A program made the position numbers and the translations under genes. From Ganoderma boninense (lineage: Eukaryota > Basidiomycota > Agaricomycetes > Polyporales > Polyporaceae), in NCBI GenBank assembly GCA_002900995.3, contig CM035310.1, positions 124,001-188,000 on the forward strand: DNA of 64,000 bases. The letters run 5' to 3'. Position 1 is the first letter of the stretch; the number at the start of each line of letters is the position of its first letter. The notes under the pieces are model-generated. The model was given only the letters and a program-made list of their open reading frames with translations, was not told where the DNA came from and did no database searches. Positions 33,843-43,397 of this stretch are shown here, one piece after another.

Positions 33843-34958
33843 CCAGAGGAGAAGCAGTGCGCGCAGTTTGTGTTATGTTATAGGAGCGTAAAACTGCCCG
33901 AATGTGTATGAGTATGAATATATATTTTATGTACTAGTTGCTGTCAACATAGACGGCGACTGGAGCGATAGATATTCAACCAAGTACCAATCAGGAGTAG
34001 GAATAGACAGCGGACTACCTAACGGTGCAAAGCGATGCCTTCCTCCATGATCGTGGAGGAGGACGATGCAAGCGCCGAACCAGATTGATTGGCGCTTGAA
34101 CCTCGCCACACAACTTGGCTCTTGCCGCCATGAACAACCTCCGCACTCGCAAACTTATCATTACATGATCCTCTCTCTGCGCTCTATTTCCACACATCCC
34201 ACTGTCTTCCACAGCTGCAGAACGTCTCAGGCGGTTGTTGGCAGGGACTGCTCGCAGCTTGACTTCTCCATCGATCGATCGACTCTGAGACGATGCACGC
34301 CCGGGCCGGTACTGGTGCGATGTCGACGTTCTCCGCCTTTCGCTTCAAAGTTGTGACGGTGAGTATACGCGAGTATATGGGCATACAATGCACTAAACTG
34401 GAATCGCATATGACAGATGTTATCAGAAAATCGCAGCGAACAAACAATTTGTAGTGTCAGCAGTATCATTGCCGCGGCCACGCCTGCGCCACTGTTCCTC
34501 GACGTTTAGATCTCTGACGTCGCCGCAAGTCAGGTACGTGTTAATATTGAGTGTTGTTATAAATGATATCCGGAATCAGCGCCGTAGAAGAGACCATTCC
34601 GAGGCGTTGGGCAGCTCGACTGATGACGCACGCTGCGAACGCTATTTCACCAGAGCGGCGATACAACAAGGCATATACATGCGACATATTCAAGTGTCAA
34701 AATATTGATCACATCCACCATTCATCATGAGGCACACTGCCCGCTGTAAGCCGGCCCTTTTGATAGTCTCGGTAGCCAAGGTGCTTACCGCCGCCAGGGA
34801 CTCCAAAGGGTTTTCCCTCTTCAGCTGGTTGTATCTGATGAACGTCGCTGGCGAAACGTGTTATAGTTCGTCATTTTCGGTGGAAGGGAAGATATAGAGC
34901 GGAGGACGACCACCTCTTTCCCCCTCTGCGTCCCCTTCTCTCCCCCTGAGCTTCGTCG
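33843..34958. other. Intergenic between copies D and E
   Basis: No gene, RNA or clear repeat is supported. The stretch just before copy E is pyrimidine-rich, like that before copy D. Confidence 0.4.
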
Positions 34959-34972
34959 GTGTGCAGGCACAC
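34959..34972. promoter_or_regulatory. Start-proximal palindrome, copy E
   Basis: 'gtgtgcaggcacac' ending two bases before the ATG of copy E; the arms are identical to those at copies D and F, and only the two central bases differ. Confidence 0.5.
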
Positions 34973-34974
34973 CC

Positions 34975-36642
34975 ATGTCCATTTTCCGCCATTGCAAGCA
35001 GGACCTGTGCCCGATATTCTGGCGCAAGCTATGGGCCTCGGCGACGATAGCAACGTCGTTTTCGGTGCTCTACGGTGCGTCGTTCTATTCTACCATCCAC
35101 ATTCCCAGAAGGACGGCCGAGCCGACTCTCCTCTCGCATTCGCAGGGCTCTTCCTCGCATCCGCCATATTATCCGTCTACCTCTTGCTGTACGCCCTATT
35201 CGCTCGGTCGTCGCCATGATGGCTATCGCTGATCCAACACCTGCATCGTCACCAGTAGAAGCGGAGTCCGCCGCTCGCTGGTCGCCATACAGCTCTTTGC
35301 GGTCTCGGCGCTCGTCTTGTCCACGACCATCTACTGGGCCGCCGTCGCCCTGCAGGTCGTCAACAGCTTGGAGACCGACCCCAACGAGATAGTCAACGTG
35401 GGCCACCACAAGGATGCTTCTCTCGGACCGCAGTGCGCGGGCACCGCGATGCTAACAGTCAACGTACGCCACCCTGCCTTGACTACGACCTCTGAGCGCC
35501 CGCGTGCGCGCCTCAGGCTGGATGCTCGCTGACTCTGTCGTCTCGGCTTTCGTGCGCCAGATCATCCTCAGCGATCTCGTCGTGTGGTGGCGCGTGTGGG
35601 TCCTCTGGCGTGACAGCCGGGTTCTGTATCGCTGGCTCGTGTATATCTGCGGCGGTATCCTGTTGTCGACTACCCTCGGTGAGCCTAAATCCCGCCCTGC
35701 TCTAGCTGCATTCCGCATTCCTGCGTCAAGGGTCTCAGCTCACGCCTCGCGACCTCCAGCGACGGGGGTGGTCGACACGAATATCTCCTGCCATAACAAG
35801 GGGGGGTTCATGTACGAGGGCGTGCCCGTCGGCACGGTCGCCTCGATGTTCTCGCTCGCCACGAACCTCGTCGCCACGGCTCTGACTGCATACAAGGCGT
35901 GGTCCGTATCATTCATTCTCCCCAACCCAAAGCTCTCACTTTCGCGCCGATCGTGTCACAACTTACGGGAGTTCGATGTTTGTTTTTGCAGGGTGCACCG
36001 ACGGTGCATACGGAGCAACGGCGCAACCGGGTCACCGAGGAGCACGCAGGTGGAGTACATCTTCGCGCTCCTGGTGGAGTCCGGCGCGCTCTACTGCACG
36101 CTCTGGGTGCGTGCACACTGCCGATCCCGCGCACCGTCGTCTCGTCTTCCTCACCCGTCCTCGGCCCCCAGACCGTGGTCGTCGTGTGGCAGACGGGGTC
36201 CTGGCTGAACGACCCGAGGCTGGCCTCGTCCTTCCTCCTCTCCCTGCAGATCTCCCACAAGCACAAGGCGGACTCCGCCTCGTTCTGGTTCAAGGGCGGC
36301 GTGCTCATCGAGGGCTGCCTCGTCCCGCTCATCGTGCGTTTCTCTGCACTCCGGCCGAGGATGGAGTACTGAGACGCCGTTCATACACTCTGGCAGGCCA
36401 TATACCCGACCGCCATCATCATCCTCGTCGCGCTGAACAAGTCGGCCATAGGGAACGGGTGCCGGCGCGACAAAGACGCGGCTGGCCCGCCGGGGATCAA
36501 CGTCGCGATCGAGACGGTCGTGAGCACCTACAGCGACGCTGATGGCTTGCTGCCTGGTACAGGTGGTCGCTCCGATAGCCCGGGAAGTCCATCCGAGGAG
36601 AGTGGGACTGAGGGATCGGAGAAGGTGGCGTATGCGGTGTGA
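34975..36642 (+). CDS. Seven-pass membrane protein family, copy E (intact)
   Basis: Function unknown; 375 residues. Exons 34975-35074, 35146-35188 (43 nt), 35262-35463 (202 nt, as in D), 35561-35678, 35760-35901 (142 nt, as in D), 35992-36106, 36172-36333 and 36397-36642 join in phase. Landmarks: 'LWASATIATSFSVLYG' (TM1), 'AIQLFAVSALVLSTTIYW' (TM2), 'IILSDLV' followed by 'WWRVWVLW' (TM3), 'SLATNLVATALTAYKAW' (TM5), 'LLVESGALYCTLW' (TM6) and 'AIYPTAIIILVALNKSA' (TM7). The tail has 'VAIETVVSTYSDADG' and ends SEKVAYAV. The donor of exon 5 is GTCCGT, a weak site, but the phase requires it. It lies downstream of D in tandem; the retrotransposon begins 1.2 kb further on. Confidence 0.9.
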
Positions 36643-37820
36643 GTTCACGAAGGAGTGGGCGGAAGGTATACTTAGAAGCCTGAGACCCGGCGACGACGCT
36701 CGAAGCGTCGGACTCGCCCACCACGAACACGGATCAGGTATAAATATATCTCGTGTTTCTCTCTCTCTCCCCACGATACTGTCTTGTGAACCGCAGCAAC
36801 GAACCATTCGAGAAGTTGGAAGCCCCCGAAGGAGGCGCCTGAAAGCGGTGTCGCAACCCACCCGGGCCGCGGGAACATCGGGGCGGGCTGAACTAGAAGC
36901 GCTGGCAGTGGATGATGCTGCCGGTGATTGGTTTTCTCTTCTTTATTCTGCTGTTCGCAACCTCCGTCTTTGCGAGTTGAAGAATGCCCGATGATAACAA
37001 GGCACGTACTATGCCACTCACTCGTGCTAGAATGGACCCGATGCGCTCACATACAATCTCCGCTATCAGCGATAGCGAGGCGCGGCAGCCGGACCGCGAT
37101 TCGGGCACTGGACAACCACTCACATCGTCTGATATGACGATAGAAGATTCGTCTCAACCCTCTGGTCTCTCTTTCAATGTGAGCCTGATGCCAGGCTGCA
37201 GGGTTCAAACACACCCGTGTCTAGCCCCGCAAATTCGACTGTACGCGTTTCATCTCCTATTGGAGACAGACACCACTGAAATCTTCATCTTCACAGCGCC
37301 AACGAAGTGCAGGCATCAAAGTGAACTTCTCCGTTCGGCTCCTGTCTGGGCCATTCATATCAGACCAACATCAGCTTTGATGGTTTGGCCGAGGAAATTG
37401 CCGTTTGGGCCCTCTCCCGCGCCATAACACTCGTCGCTGGTGTCATAGTAGGTCTGTAAGCTAAATTGACTCGTGTCCGGGAGCCTACTTAGAGGACTGC
37501 GGCGGCGGCGGCAGTGGAGAACTTGACACAGGTCGTGAGCACACGCAGCAAGCGACGTGGAGTCTGAGTATTTTGGAAGGGGGAACTACAAAAAATTTGG
37601 GACGCACACCAGAGGCTATAACTCTCAGAGGCATCGGACTAGGGAGTGACTGGAAGCAGATCTAGACTCGCCCGACTCGGAAGTGTTACAGAAGATGAAG
37701 ACACCCATTTCGTGACGAAACGCCTGGAGAATATGTCAACGCTTTCTCCACTTTACTTTCTCCTTATCAGCGTAACATCCCCCTTTCAGCTGCAACCGCA
37801 ATGAGTTGAAAGTCAGATAT
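36643..37820. other. Intergenic between copy E and the retrotransposon
   Basis: A 147-residue open frame (36984-37427, + strand) has no domain or family character and is not called. Nothing else is recognised. Confidence 0.4.
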
Positions 37821-37825
37821 CAGAC

Positions 37826-38041
37826 TGGAAGAAGGCGGGAAGCCTCCTACACTCGGGCTCCGAGAGAACTGGAAAAGAATCTGATATCGTGTGAGAGGAA
37901 ACTCTAGATACATGTATGTTCGAGACTCGTACCTGATATCGTGTGAGAGGAAACTGGGGAACACGATATCAGGAGGGTGCTGGTATATAAGTGTGTATGT
38001 AATCGTGAAGAGAGAGTAAGGTGAAGGGAATGAACCTTACA
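37826..38041 (-). repeat. 3' LTR (216 bp)
   Basis: The copy downstream of the coding frame. It contains two direct copies of a 23-bp word starting 'ctgatatcgtgtgagag' (37881-37903 and 37933-37955 on the + strand) and a TATATA box in transcription sense near 37983-37989. The flanking target duplication is CAGAC. Confidence 0.95.
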
Positions 38042-38068
38042 CTCCTCCCCCTTCTGAAGAATTCGCAG

Positions 38069-41000
38069 TCAAGACGTGGGGGGGAAAGCAGCATGAAGGT
38101 CTGGATGTGTAAGTAAGTAATCGTCCAAAACCGCAAGACCACGACATTGCGCGCCCGGTAACCAAGAGTCGTGAGAAGAAGGGAAGCCTTTCCAATGGAC
38201 CAAAAAGCGGTAGCCGCGACCGCGGCGTTGGTGGTCGAGAATGAACTCGACTTCTTGTTCTTCGACACCATTCTCAGTAATGATGGGAGGAGGAGGGTGG
38301 AATTCGCGGGAGGGGAAGAGGGAATTGTCGTTCGGTACGTAAGGTTTAAGAAGGGAGGCGTGGAAAGTGGGGAAAATTTTCATGGAGGGGGGGAGTTCTA
38401 GTGTGTATGCGGAGGAGTCTGGGAAGGAGCGGAGAATCTTGTAAGGGCCGTCGTAGCGCACCATGAATTTGGCGACACGGTTGTCGCCGCGTTGCATGTA
38501 CGCACGACGGCGGTGGAACGTCGATAGCAGGACGAGATCACCGGCCGCGTAAGCCGGATCGTTGGTGCGACCCCGGTTCGCGGCGCACATTTGAGCGAGT
38601 TTCGCGGCAGCCAAGTTGTCTTGTGCTTCCATGGTGTCGGTGTCAATGCGGCGTATGATGTCTGCGGCGCATTCCACGTCTGAGGGAGCAGTCGGGTCGG
38701 CGCTGTTGATGTCGGAGTTAAAAAGGGGGGGGAGAATGCGGGGTTGACGACCGATGTGGAGTTGGAAACGGGAGAAGCCAGTGGACGAGTTGGGGGCAGA
38801 CATGATGGCGAAACGCACACGCGGGAGGGCCTTGACCCAGCCACGTTGGTTCCTCGCGACATGATAGCGGAGCGCCTGAATGACGGTTTTGTTGGTACGT
38901 TCCGAGGCTCCATCCGACTGCGGGTGGAACGCAGTGGACATCTTGAGCTTGACCCCCGACAGCTTGTGTAGCGCCTTCCAGAACGCTGACACGAAGAGCT
39001 TGTCTCGGTCAGAAACGATCTCGGTCGGGAGGCCGTTCTCGCAGTACCAGTGGTCGAAGAACTGCACCGCAAATTCTTCGGCCGTGACGTCTGTGCGGGT
39101 GGGAATGAGGCGGAGGTCTGCGCCGAGACGGTCAGTGACCGTTGCGATGCAATCAAACCCATCGTCGTCTGGGAGCTTTCCGATGAAGTCAATGGCTATC
39201 GCGTCGCCACGCGCGTCCGGTACGGGGAGCGGGTGCAGTGGGCCAGGGGGTTTAGTCGTGGACGATTTGTTCCGTTGGCATTCCTCGCAAGAAGGGATGT
39301 ACATGAGGGCGAGTTCCTTGCGCATGTGCGGCCAATAGTAGGCGTCACGGAGGAAGGCGTAGGATTTTTCGAAACCAAAGTGGCCCAGGGCATCGTGTGC
39401 ACAACGGAACAGACCTTCGCGAACGTGGGGAACACGGGGAATCGCCAGGCGGTCACCCACGAAGAGGAGGCCATCGCGTTCCACAATACCGAGCGAACCA
39501 ACGTTTGCGCGTAGGCGAAGACACCATTTGTCTTTTGCGTAGCCAGAACGAATGGTGTCGAGCCACGTAGGGTCGGTGGCGACGCGCAAGGACCCGGGCG
39601 TAACGGCACTAGGCACGACAGGGGCGGGGTCCGGGCGGTCGCGGACAGCACGAGTTACATCGCGGAGCGCGGCGACTGAGGCGCACGTAGCGGGGTCGAT
39701 AACCATGATATCTATGCGAGAGAGAGCGTCTGCGACAACGTTCTGCTCGCCTTTGATATACTTGATCTCGAAGTCGTACTGTCCCAAAAATTCCTGCCAA
39801 CGGGATTGGCGGCGGGAGAGGTGTTTTTGGGTGTTGAAGTTCTCGAGAGTACGGTGGTCTGTGTAAACCGTGAATGGCACACCGAGGAGATCGATGCGCC
39901 ACTTCTCGAGTGCTCGGAGGATGGCCAGGAGTTCTTTCTCGTGGACAGGGTAGTTAAGCTCCGCACCAGTGAGCGGCGCTGACTCGAAAGCGACGGGACG
40001 TGCGGTTTCGAGAGAGGGACCGAATGAGAGCATGGCGCCAGTGCGGAAGTCGCTGGCGTCGCAAGAGACAAAGATGCGGTTGGCGTCCAGGGCGTCATGG
40101 TCGATGACGGTGAGGCACTCACGACTACAGACTAGCGATTTGATGCGGTCGAACGCGAGTTGGTGGTCGAGCGTCCAGCCTGGCCAACTCGCGTCGGCAT
40201 CCTTGGACGTGAGAGGGTTGAGGATGCGCGTGAACTCCACCAAGTTGGGGAGGAAAACCGCGAGGTAGCGAACGAGTCCTAGGAAGGAGCGGACGTGAGC
40301 AGCAGAGCGAGGAGTGGGCCAGTTCATGATCTTGTCGATCTTCTTGCCGTCTGGTTCGATGCCTCGAGCGGAGATATGATGTCCTAGGAAGTCGACCTCG
40401 AGGAGAAAGAGGTCTGTCTTCTTATCCGAGACGAACAGGTGAGCGGCGCGAAGGGCGAGGAGGATTGTTTCGACATTGCGGCGGTGTTCCTCGAGGGTTT
40501 GGGACCAGATGATGATATCGTCGAGGTAGACGTGGCAGATCTTGCCAATATACGGCCGGAGAGCGGTGTTCATGCGGCGTTGGTGAGTCGACGGCGCATT
40601 TCGGCAACCTTGCGGCATCACCGTCCATTCGAAGAGGCCAAAGGGAGTTGTGACCGCTGTGTACTTGACGTCATCCGGGTGGACTCTCGTCTGGAAGAAC
40701 GAGTTAGTCATATCAAGCTTGCCCCAGATTTTGCCCTTAGCACAGTCAGCGAGGATGTCCGAGATGTGGGGAAGAGGGTGCATGTCGGGTACGGTGTTGG
40801 AATTCAGCACGCGGTAGTCGTTGACCCAGCGTGGTTTCGCGCTCGGGTCGGTTTTAGGGACGAGGAAGGCAGGGGAGGCGAAAGGGCTGTCGGACGGTCG
40901 CAGACGTCCGGCAGCGAGATGCTCGTCGAGGAGGGTTTTCCAGACCTCCCTGTATTTCTTAGGGCAATCGTACTGGCGGCGGGAGATCACCATGTTTGCG

Positions 41001-43141
41001 TCCTTGAGGATGAAGCGATGGACGACGTCGGTGGGAAGTTGGTTGATGTGTGGGATGTCTGCGGGAAAGCAGTCAGCGAACTTGGTTTTCATCGCAGCGT
41101 TTTCCCGGGCAAGAGTTTCAGCCGACGCTAGTTGTTCGACACGGACACGGACGGCGTTGACAGCCAGAGCAGCGTTGTCCACCACGCATGCTTCAGATGC
41201 CAATCGTCGTTCTGCTGTCCGGTCCTGAAGCTCACGGAGGAAACTGCCGCAGCGCAGTCGGGCGGACTGTTCCGCTGCGGCAGCAGCTTGCGCAGCGTTG
41301 CGAGCTTCTTGACGGCGAAGGCGAGGAGGGAGGGGAGGGGAAGTGGGAGGGGGGGGAGGGGGGGGTGCAAGGAGATTCAAACCGGAGTGTTTGTCGATGA
41401 GGGTATGGGCGACGTGATCTTCAACAATGCAATTCGATTCGAGCCAAGGTTTGCCTAAGATTACAGGAGCGCAGAGGTTGTCGACCACGAGAGCGCGGCA
41501 GACACGCGATGTCCACGAGAGGTCTGGTAATGTTACAGAGAGTTTAATCCATTCGTCGCTTCGGATGCCTTTAGAACCACCCCATGCGTCTCCCAGCTTA
41601 TACTCCGTCGGAAGTTTTCGCAGTCGTACACCCATTGCCAGGGCGATGTCACGCCTAATCAGAACTGGGCCCGCACCACCATCGATTAGCATGTCGTGAA
41701 CGGGTGAGTCAGGATAAGGGGAGGCGCGTGCGCGCAAAAAGGTCTGATTAGCGAAGAACGGTGCGACGTACGAAGACTCAGAGTCAGAGCCTTTGAGAAG
41801 AATTCCGGACGTGTACGCCGGAGGGGAGTTTGCGGCGTTGACGGAAGCGACCGGGAGGGTAGGGTGGTCAGCGGTTGGGGTGTCCGAAGTGTTCTCGTTG
41901 ACGGCGGCCGCATTGCGGGCGACGCGGGGGCGGGCGTTCTCTTTCCCGGGTGCGAGGTGCGGGTATTGGGTGGAGAGGCTCACGTATGTGGAGGGGTTGG
42001 GCGCGCCATCGGGGCAGTTGGAGCTGTAGTGCTTGATCTTGTCGTAGACGTTGATCTTGCGACACTTGAAGCAGCCGTTGTTGCGATCGAGGATGAAGCG
42101 CTCGTCAGTGGTGAGAGGGGGAAGCTTCGAGGTGGACGTCGAAGAGGAGGGATTGTTGCTCGCGAACGGGTAGTTCTTCGTGCGGCGGCCGGCAGGGTTG
42201 TCGTTGGCAACTAAAAGGTCGCGGAAGACTTTGAGTTGGCGGGAGCGTTCGCGGTCGAGGACAGTGACAGCGGATTTCCAAGCGACGTAACCGGCGATGG
42301 ACTCGACTTCATCACGGCTAATCATGGCGGCGAGATCGGGTAAGACGTTGGCGCGGAGGAACATACGGATAGCGTCGTCGGAGTAGCGGTGAGCGGCGCC
42401 GTTGAGTTGCGCGTTGAGACGTTCCATGTCGAGCACGAAATCCTCGAAGGATTGGTTTGGCTTCATCTTCATGGCGACGATCTCGTTGCGGATGTCACCG
42501 GCCCAGTTAGGCGGTAGGAAGCGTGCACGGAGTTCATCTTCGAACTCCTCGAAGGTGAGGGTGTCGAGATGCTGACGGTGTTGGAAGTACCAGTCTCGGA
42601 GGAGGAGGTTGTTGAAACCGAGAGATGCCTTGAACACCATCTCATCGGGGGGCACATTGCGGTCGCGCGCGTATTGGTGTACCAGGTGGCTCCAGAGATT
42701 GACATTCGTCGGGGTCACTTTGCCTTCGCCAAAGGTGGGGGAGAGCTTGTGATTGGCCGTTATGATGGCGTCGGCGGTCGGCATTCTCGCGCGGGATGTG
42801 AAGAAAGTGACGGGGGAAGGGGATGACGAACGCGATGATGAAGTGGTGATGGAGGAGGTGACGGAGATGTTGATTTCGTGACAGGGATCAGGTGAGACGG
42901 GTTCGAGTACAGGTTCGGGTTCTTCGTCGGGGGCGGGTGAGGCAGCGTACGTGGACGGGAGCGAGACGACGGAGGACACAGAACTGAGTTCCGAGAACGA
43001 GAACTCACTGCTGTCGGGGGTGGGGCAGATTAAGTCGAGTAGATCGTGGTCTTCAAGCCCCGCGAAGGGGAAGGGGGCGAGAAAATTCCGAGTACGGCTC
43101 CTGGTGACCCGCGACAGCGTGTCGGCTCTCGACGTCGTCAA
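38069..43141 (-). CDS. Gag-Pol polyprotein of the chromovirus
   Basis: A single 1,690-residue frame with no internal stop. Gag-like region about 130-320. CCHC-type knuckle about 357-376 (C357, C360, H371, C376), with ten residues rather than the usual four before the His. Aspartic protease about 480-570, with the active site reading 'LIDGGAGPVLI' instead of D-S/T-G. Reverse transcriptase about 710-930, with the catalytic 'YLDD' at 872-875. RNase H about 1020-1145 ('CDAS', 'YTDH'). Integrase with HHCC (H1249/H1254, C1285/C1288) and DDE core (D1318, D1378, E1414 in 'GASERTNK'). Chromodomain about 1625-1685 ('YRFLVHWKGF'). The start lies only 36 bp inside the 5' LTR, and the stop is 27 bp before the 3' LTR. 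Gag and Pol are fused without a shift. Confidence 0.97.
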   Translation of the reverse strand: MTTSRADTLSRVTRSRTRNFLAPFPFAGLEDHDLLDLICPTPDSSEFSFSELSSVSSVVSLPSTYAASPAPDEEPEPVLEPVSPDPCHEINISVTSSITTSSSRSSSPSPVTFFTSRARMPTADAIITANHKLSPTFGEGKVTPTNVNLWSHLVHQYARDRNVPPDEMVFKASLGFNNLLLRDWYFQHRQHLDTLTFEEFEDELRARFLPPNWAGDIRNEIVAMKMKPNQSFEDFVLDMERLNAQLNGAAHRYSDDAIRMFLRANVLPDLAAMISRDEVESIAGYVAWKSAVTVLDRERSRQLKVFRDLLVANDNPAGRRTKNYPFASNNPSSSTSTSKLPPLTTDERFILDRNNGCFKCRKINVYDKIKHYSSNCPDGAPNPSTYVSLSTQYPHLAPGKENARPRVARNAAAVNENTSDTPTADHPTLPVASVNAANSPPAYTSGILLKGSDSESSYVAPFFANQTFLRARASPYPDSPVHDMLIDGGAGPVLIRRDIALAMGVRLRKLPTEYKLGDAWGGSKGIRSDEWIKLSVTLPDLSWTSRVCRALVVDNLCAPVILGKPWLESNCIVEDHVAHTLIDKHSGLNLLAPPPPPPPTSPPLPPRLRRQEARNAAQAAAAAEQSARLRCGSFLRELQDRTAERRLASEACVVDNAALAVNAVRVRVEQLASAETLARENAAMKTKFADCFPADIPHINQLPTDVVHRFILKDANMVISRRQYDCPKKYREVWKTLLDEHLAAGRLRPSDSPFASPAFLVPKTDPSAKPRWVNDYRVLNSNTVPDMHPLPHISDILADCAKGKIWGKLDMTNSFFQTRVHPDDVKYTAVTTPFGLFEWTVMPQGCRNAPSTHQRRMNTALRPYIGKICHVYLDDIIIWSQTLEEHRRNVETILLALRAAHLFVSDKKTDLFLLEVDFLGHHISARGIEPDGKKIDKIMNWPTPRSAAHVRSFLGLVRYLAVFLPNLVEFTRILNPLTSKDADASWPGWTLDHQLAFDRIKSLVCSRECLTVIDHDALDANRIFVSCDASDFRTGAMLSFGPSLETARPVAFESAPLTGAELNYPVHEKELLAILRALEKWRIDLLGVPFTVYTDHRTLENFNTQKHLSRRQSRWQEFLGQYDFEIKYIKGEQNVVADALSRIDIMVIDPATCASVAALRDVTRAVRDRPDPAPVVPSAVTPGSLRVATDPTWLDTIRSGYAKDKWCLRLRANVGSLGIVERDGLLFVGDRLAIPRVPHVREGLFRCAHDALGHFGFEKSYAFLRDAYYWPHMRKELALMYIPSCEECQRNKSSTTKPPGPLHPLPVPDARGDAIAIDFIGKLPDDDGFDCIATVTDRLGADLRLIPTRTDVTAEEFAVQFFDHWYCENGLPTEIVSDRDKLFVSAFWKALHKLSGVKLKMSTAFHPQSDGASERTNKTVIQALRYHVARNQRGWVKALPRVRFAIMSAPNSSTGFSRFQLHIGRQPRILPPLFNSDINSADPTAPSDVECAADIIRRIDTDTMEAQDNLAAAKLAQMCAANRGRTNDPAYAAGDLVLLSTFHRRRAYMQRGDNRVAKFMVRYDGPYKILRSFPDSSAYTLELPPSMKIFPTFHASLLKPYVPNDNSLFPSREFHPPPPIITENGVEEQEVEFILDHQRRGRGYRFLVHWKGFPSSHDSWLPGAQCRGLAVLDDYLLTHPDLHAAFPPTS

Positions 43142-43176
43142 TGACGACGCAGATCTTTTCGTAGTTCAAAAAAAAG

Positions 43177-43392
43177 TGGAAGAAGGCGGGAAGCCTCCTA
43201 CACTCGGGCTCCGAGAGAACTGGAAAAGAATCTGATATCGTGTGAGAGGAAACTCTAGATACATGTATGTTCGAGACTCGTACCTGATATCGTGTGAGAG
43301 GAAACTGGGGAACACGATATCAGGAGGGTGCTGGTATATAAGTGTGTATGTAATCGTGAAGAGAGAGTAAGGTGAAGGGAATGAACCTTACA
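43177..43392 (-). repeat. 5' LTR (216 bp)
   Basis: Matches the 37826-38041 LTR as far as I can compare by eye. No tRNA-complementary primer site is evident just inside; the first bases after it are a T run ('cttttttttgaactac' on the minus strand). Confidence 0.95.
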
Positions 43393-43397
43393 CAGAC

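Larger units (their letters stand above)
37826..43392 (-). mobile_element. Complete Ty3/gypsy LTR retrotransposon (chromovirus)
   Basis: A 5,567-bp element read on the minus strand. It has two 216-bp LTRs beginning TG and ending CA, with no difference noticed between them. The 5-bp target duplication CAGAC lies at 37821-37825 and 43393-43397. A polypurine tract ('agaagggggaggag' on the minus strand, 38055-38042) directly abuts the 3' LTR. One uninterrupted Gag-Pol frame fills the interior. A C-terminal chromodomain places it with chromoviruses. Matching LTRs and an open frame mean a recent insertion, quite possibly still competent. It sits between tandem membrane-protein copies E and F. Confidence 0.97.

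Noticed and set aside
36984..37427. 147-residue open frame between copy E and the retrotransposon
   Set aside because: No family resemblance, no upstream promoter feature, and a composition like random sequence.
40439..42214. Long open frames on the + strand within 38.4-43.2 kb
   Set aside because: They are the opposite strand of the chromovirus Gag-Pol frame and follow from its codon bias.
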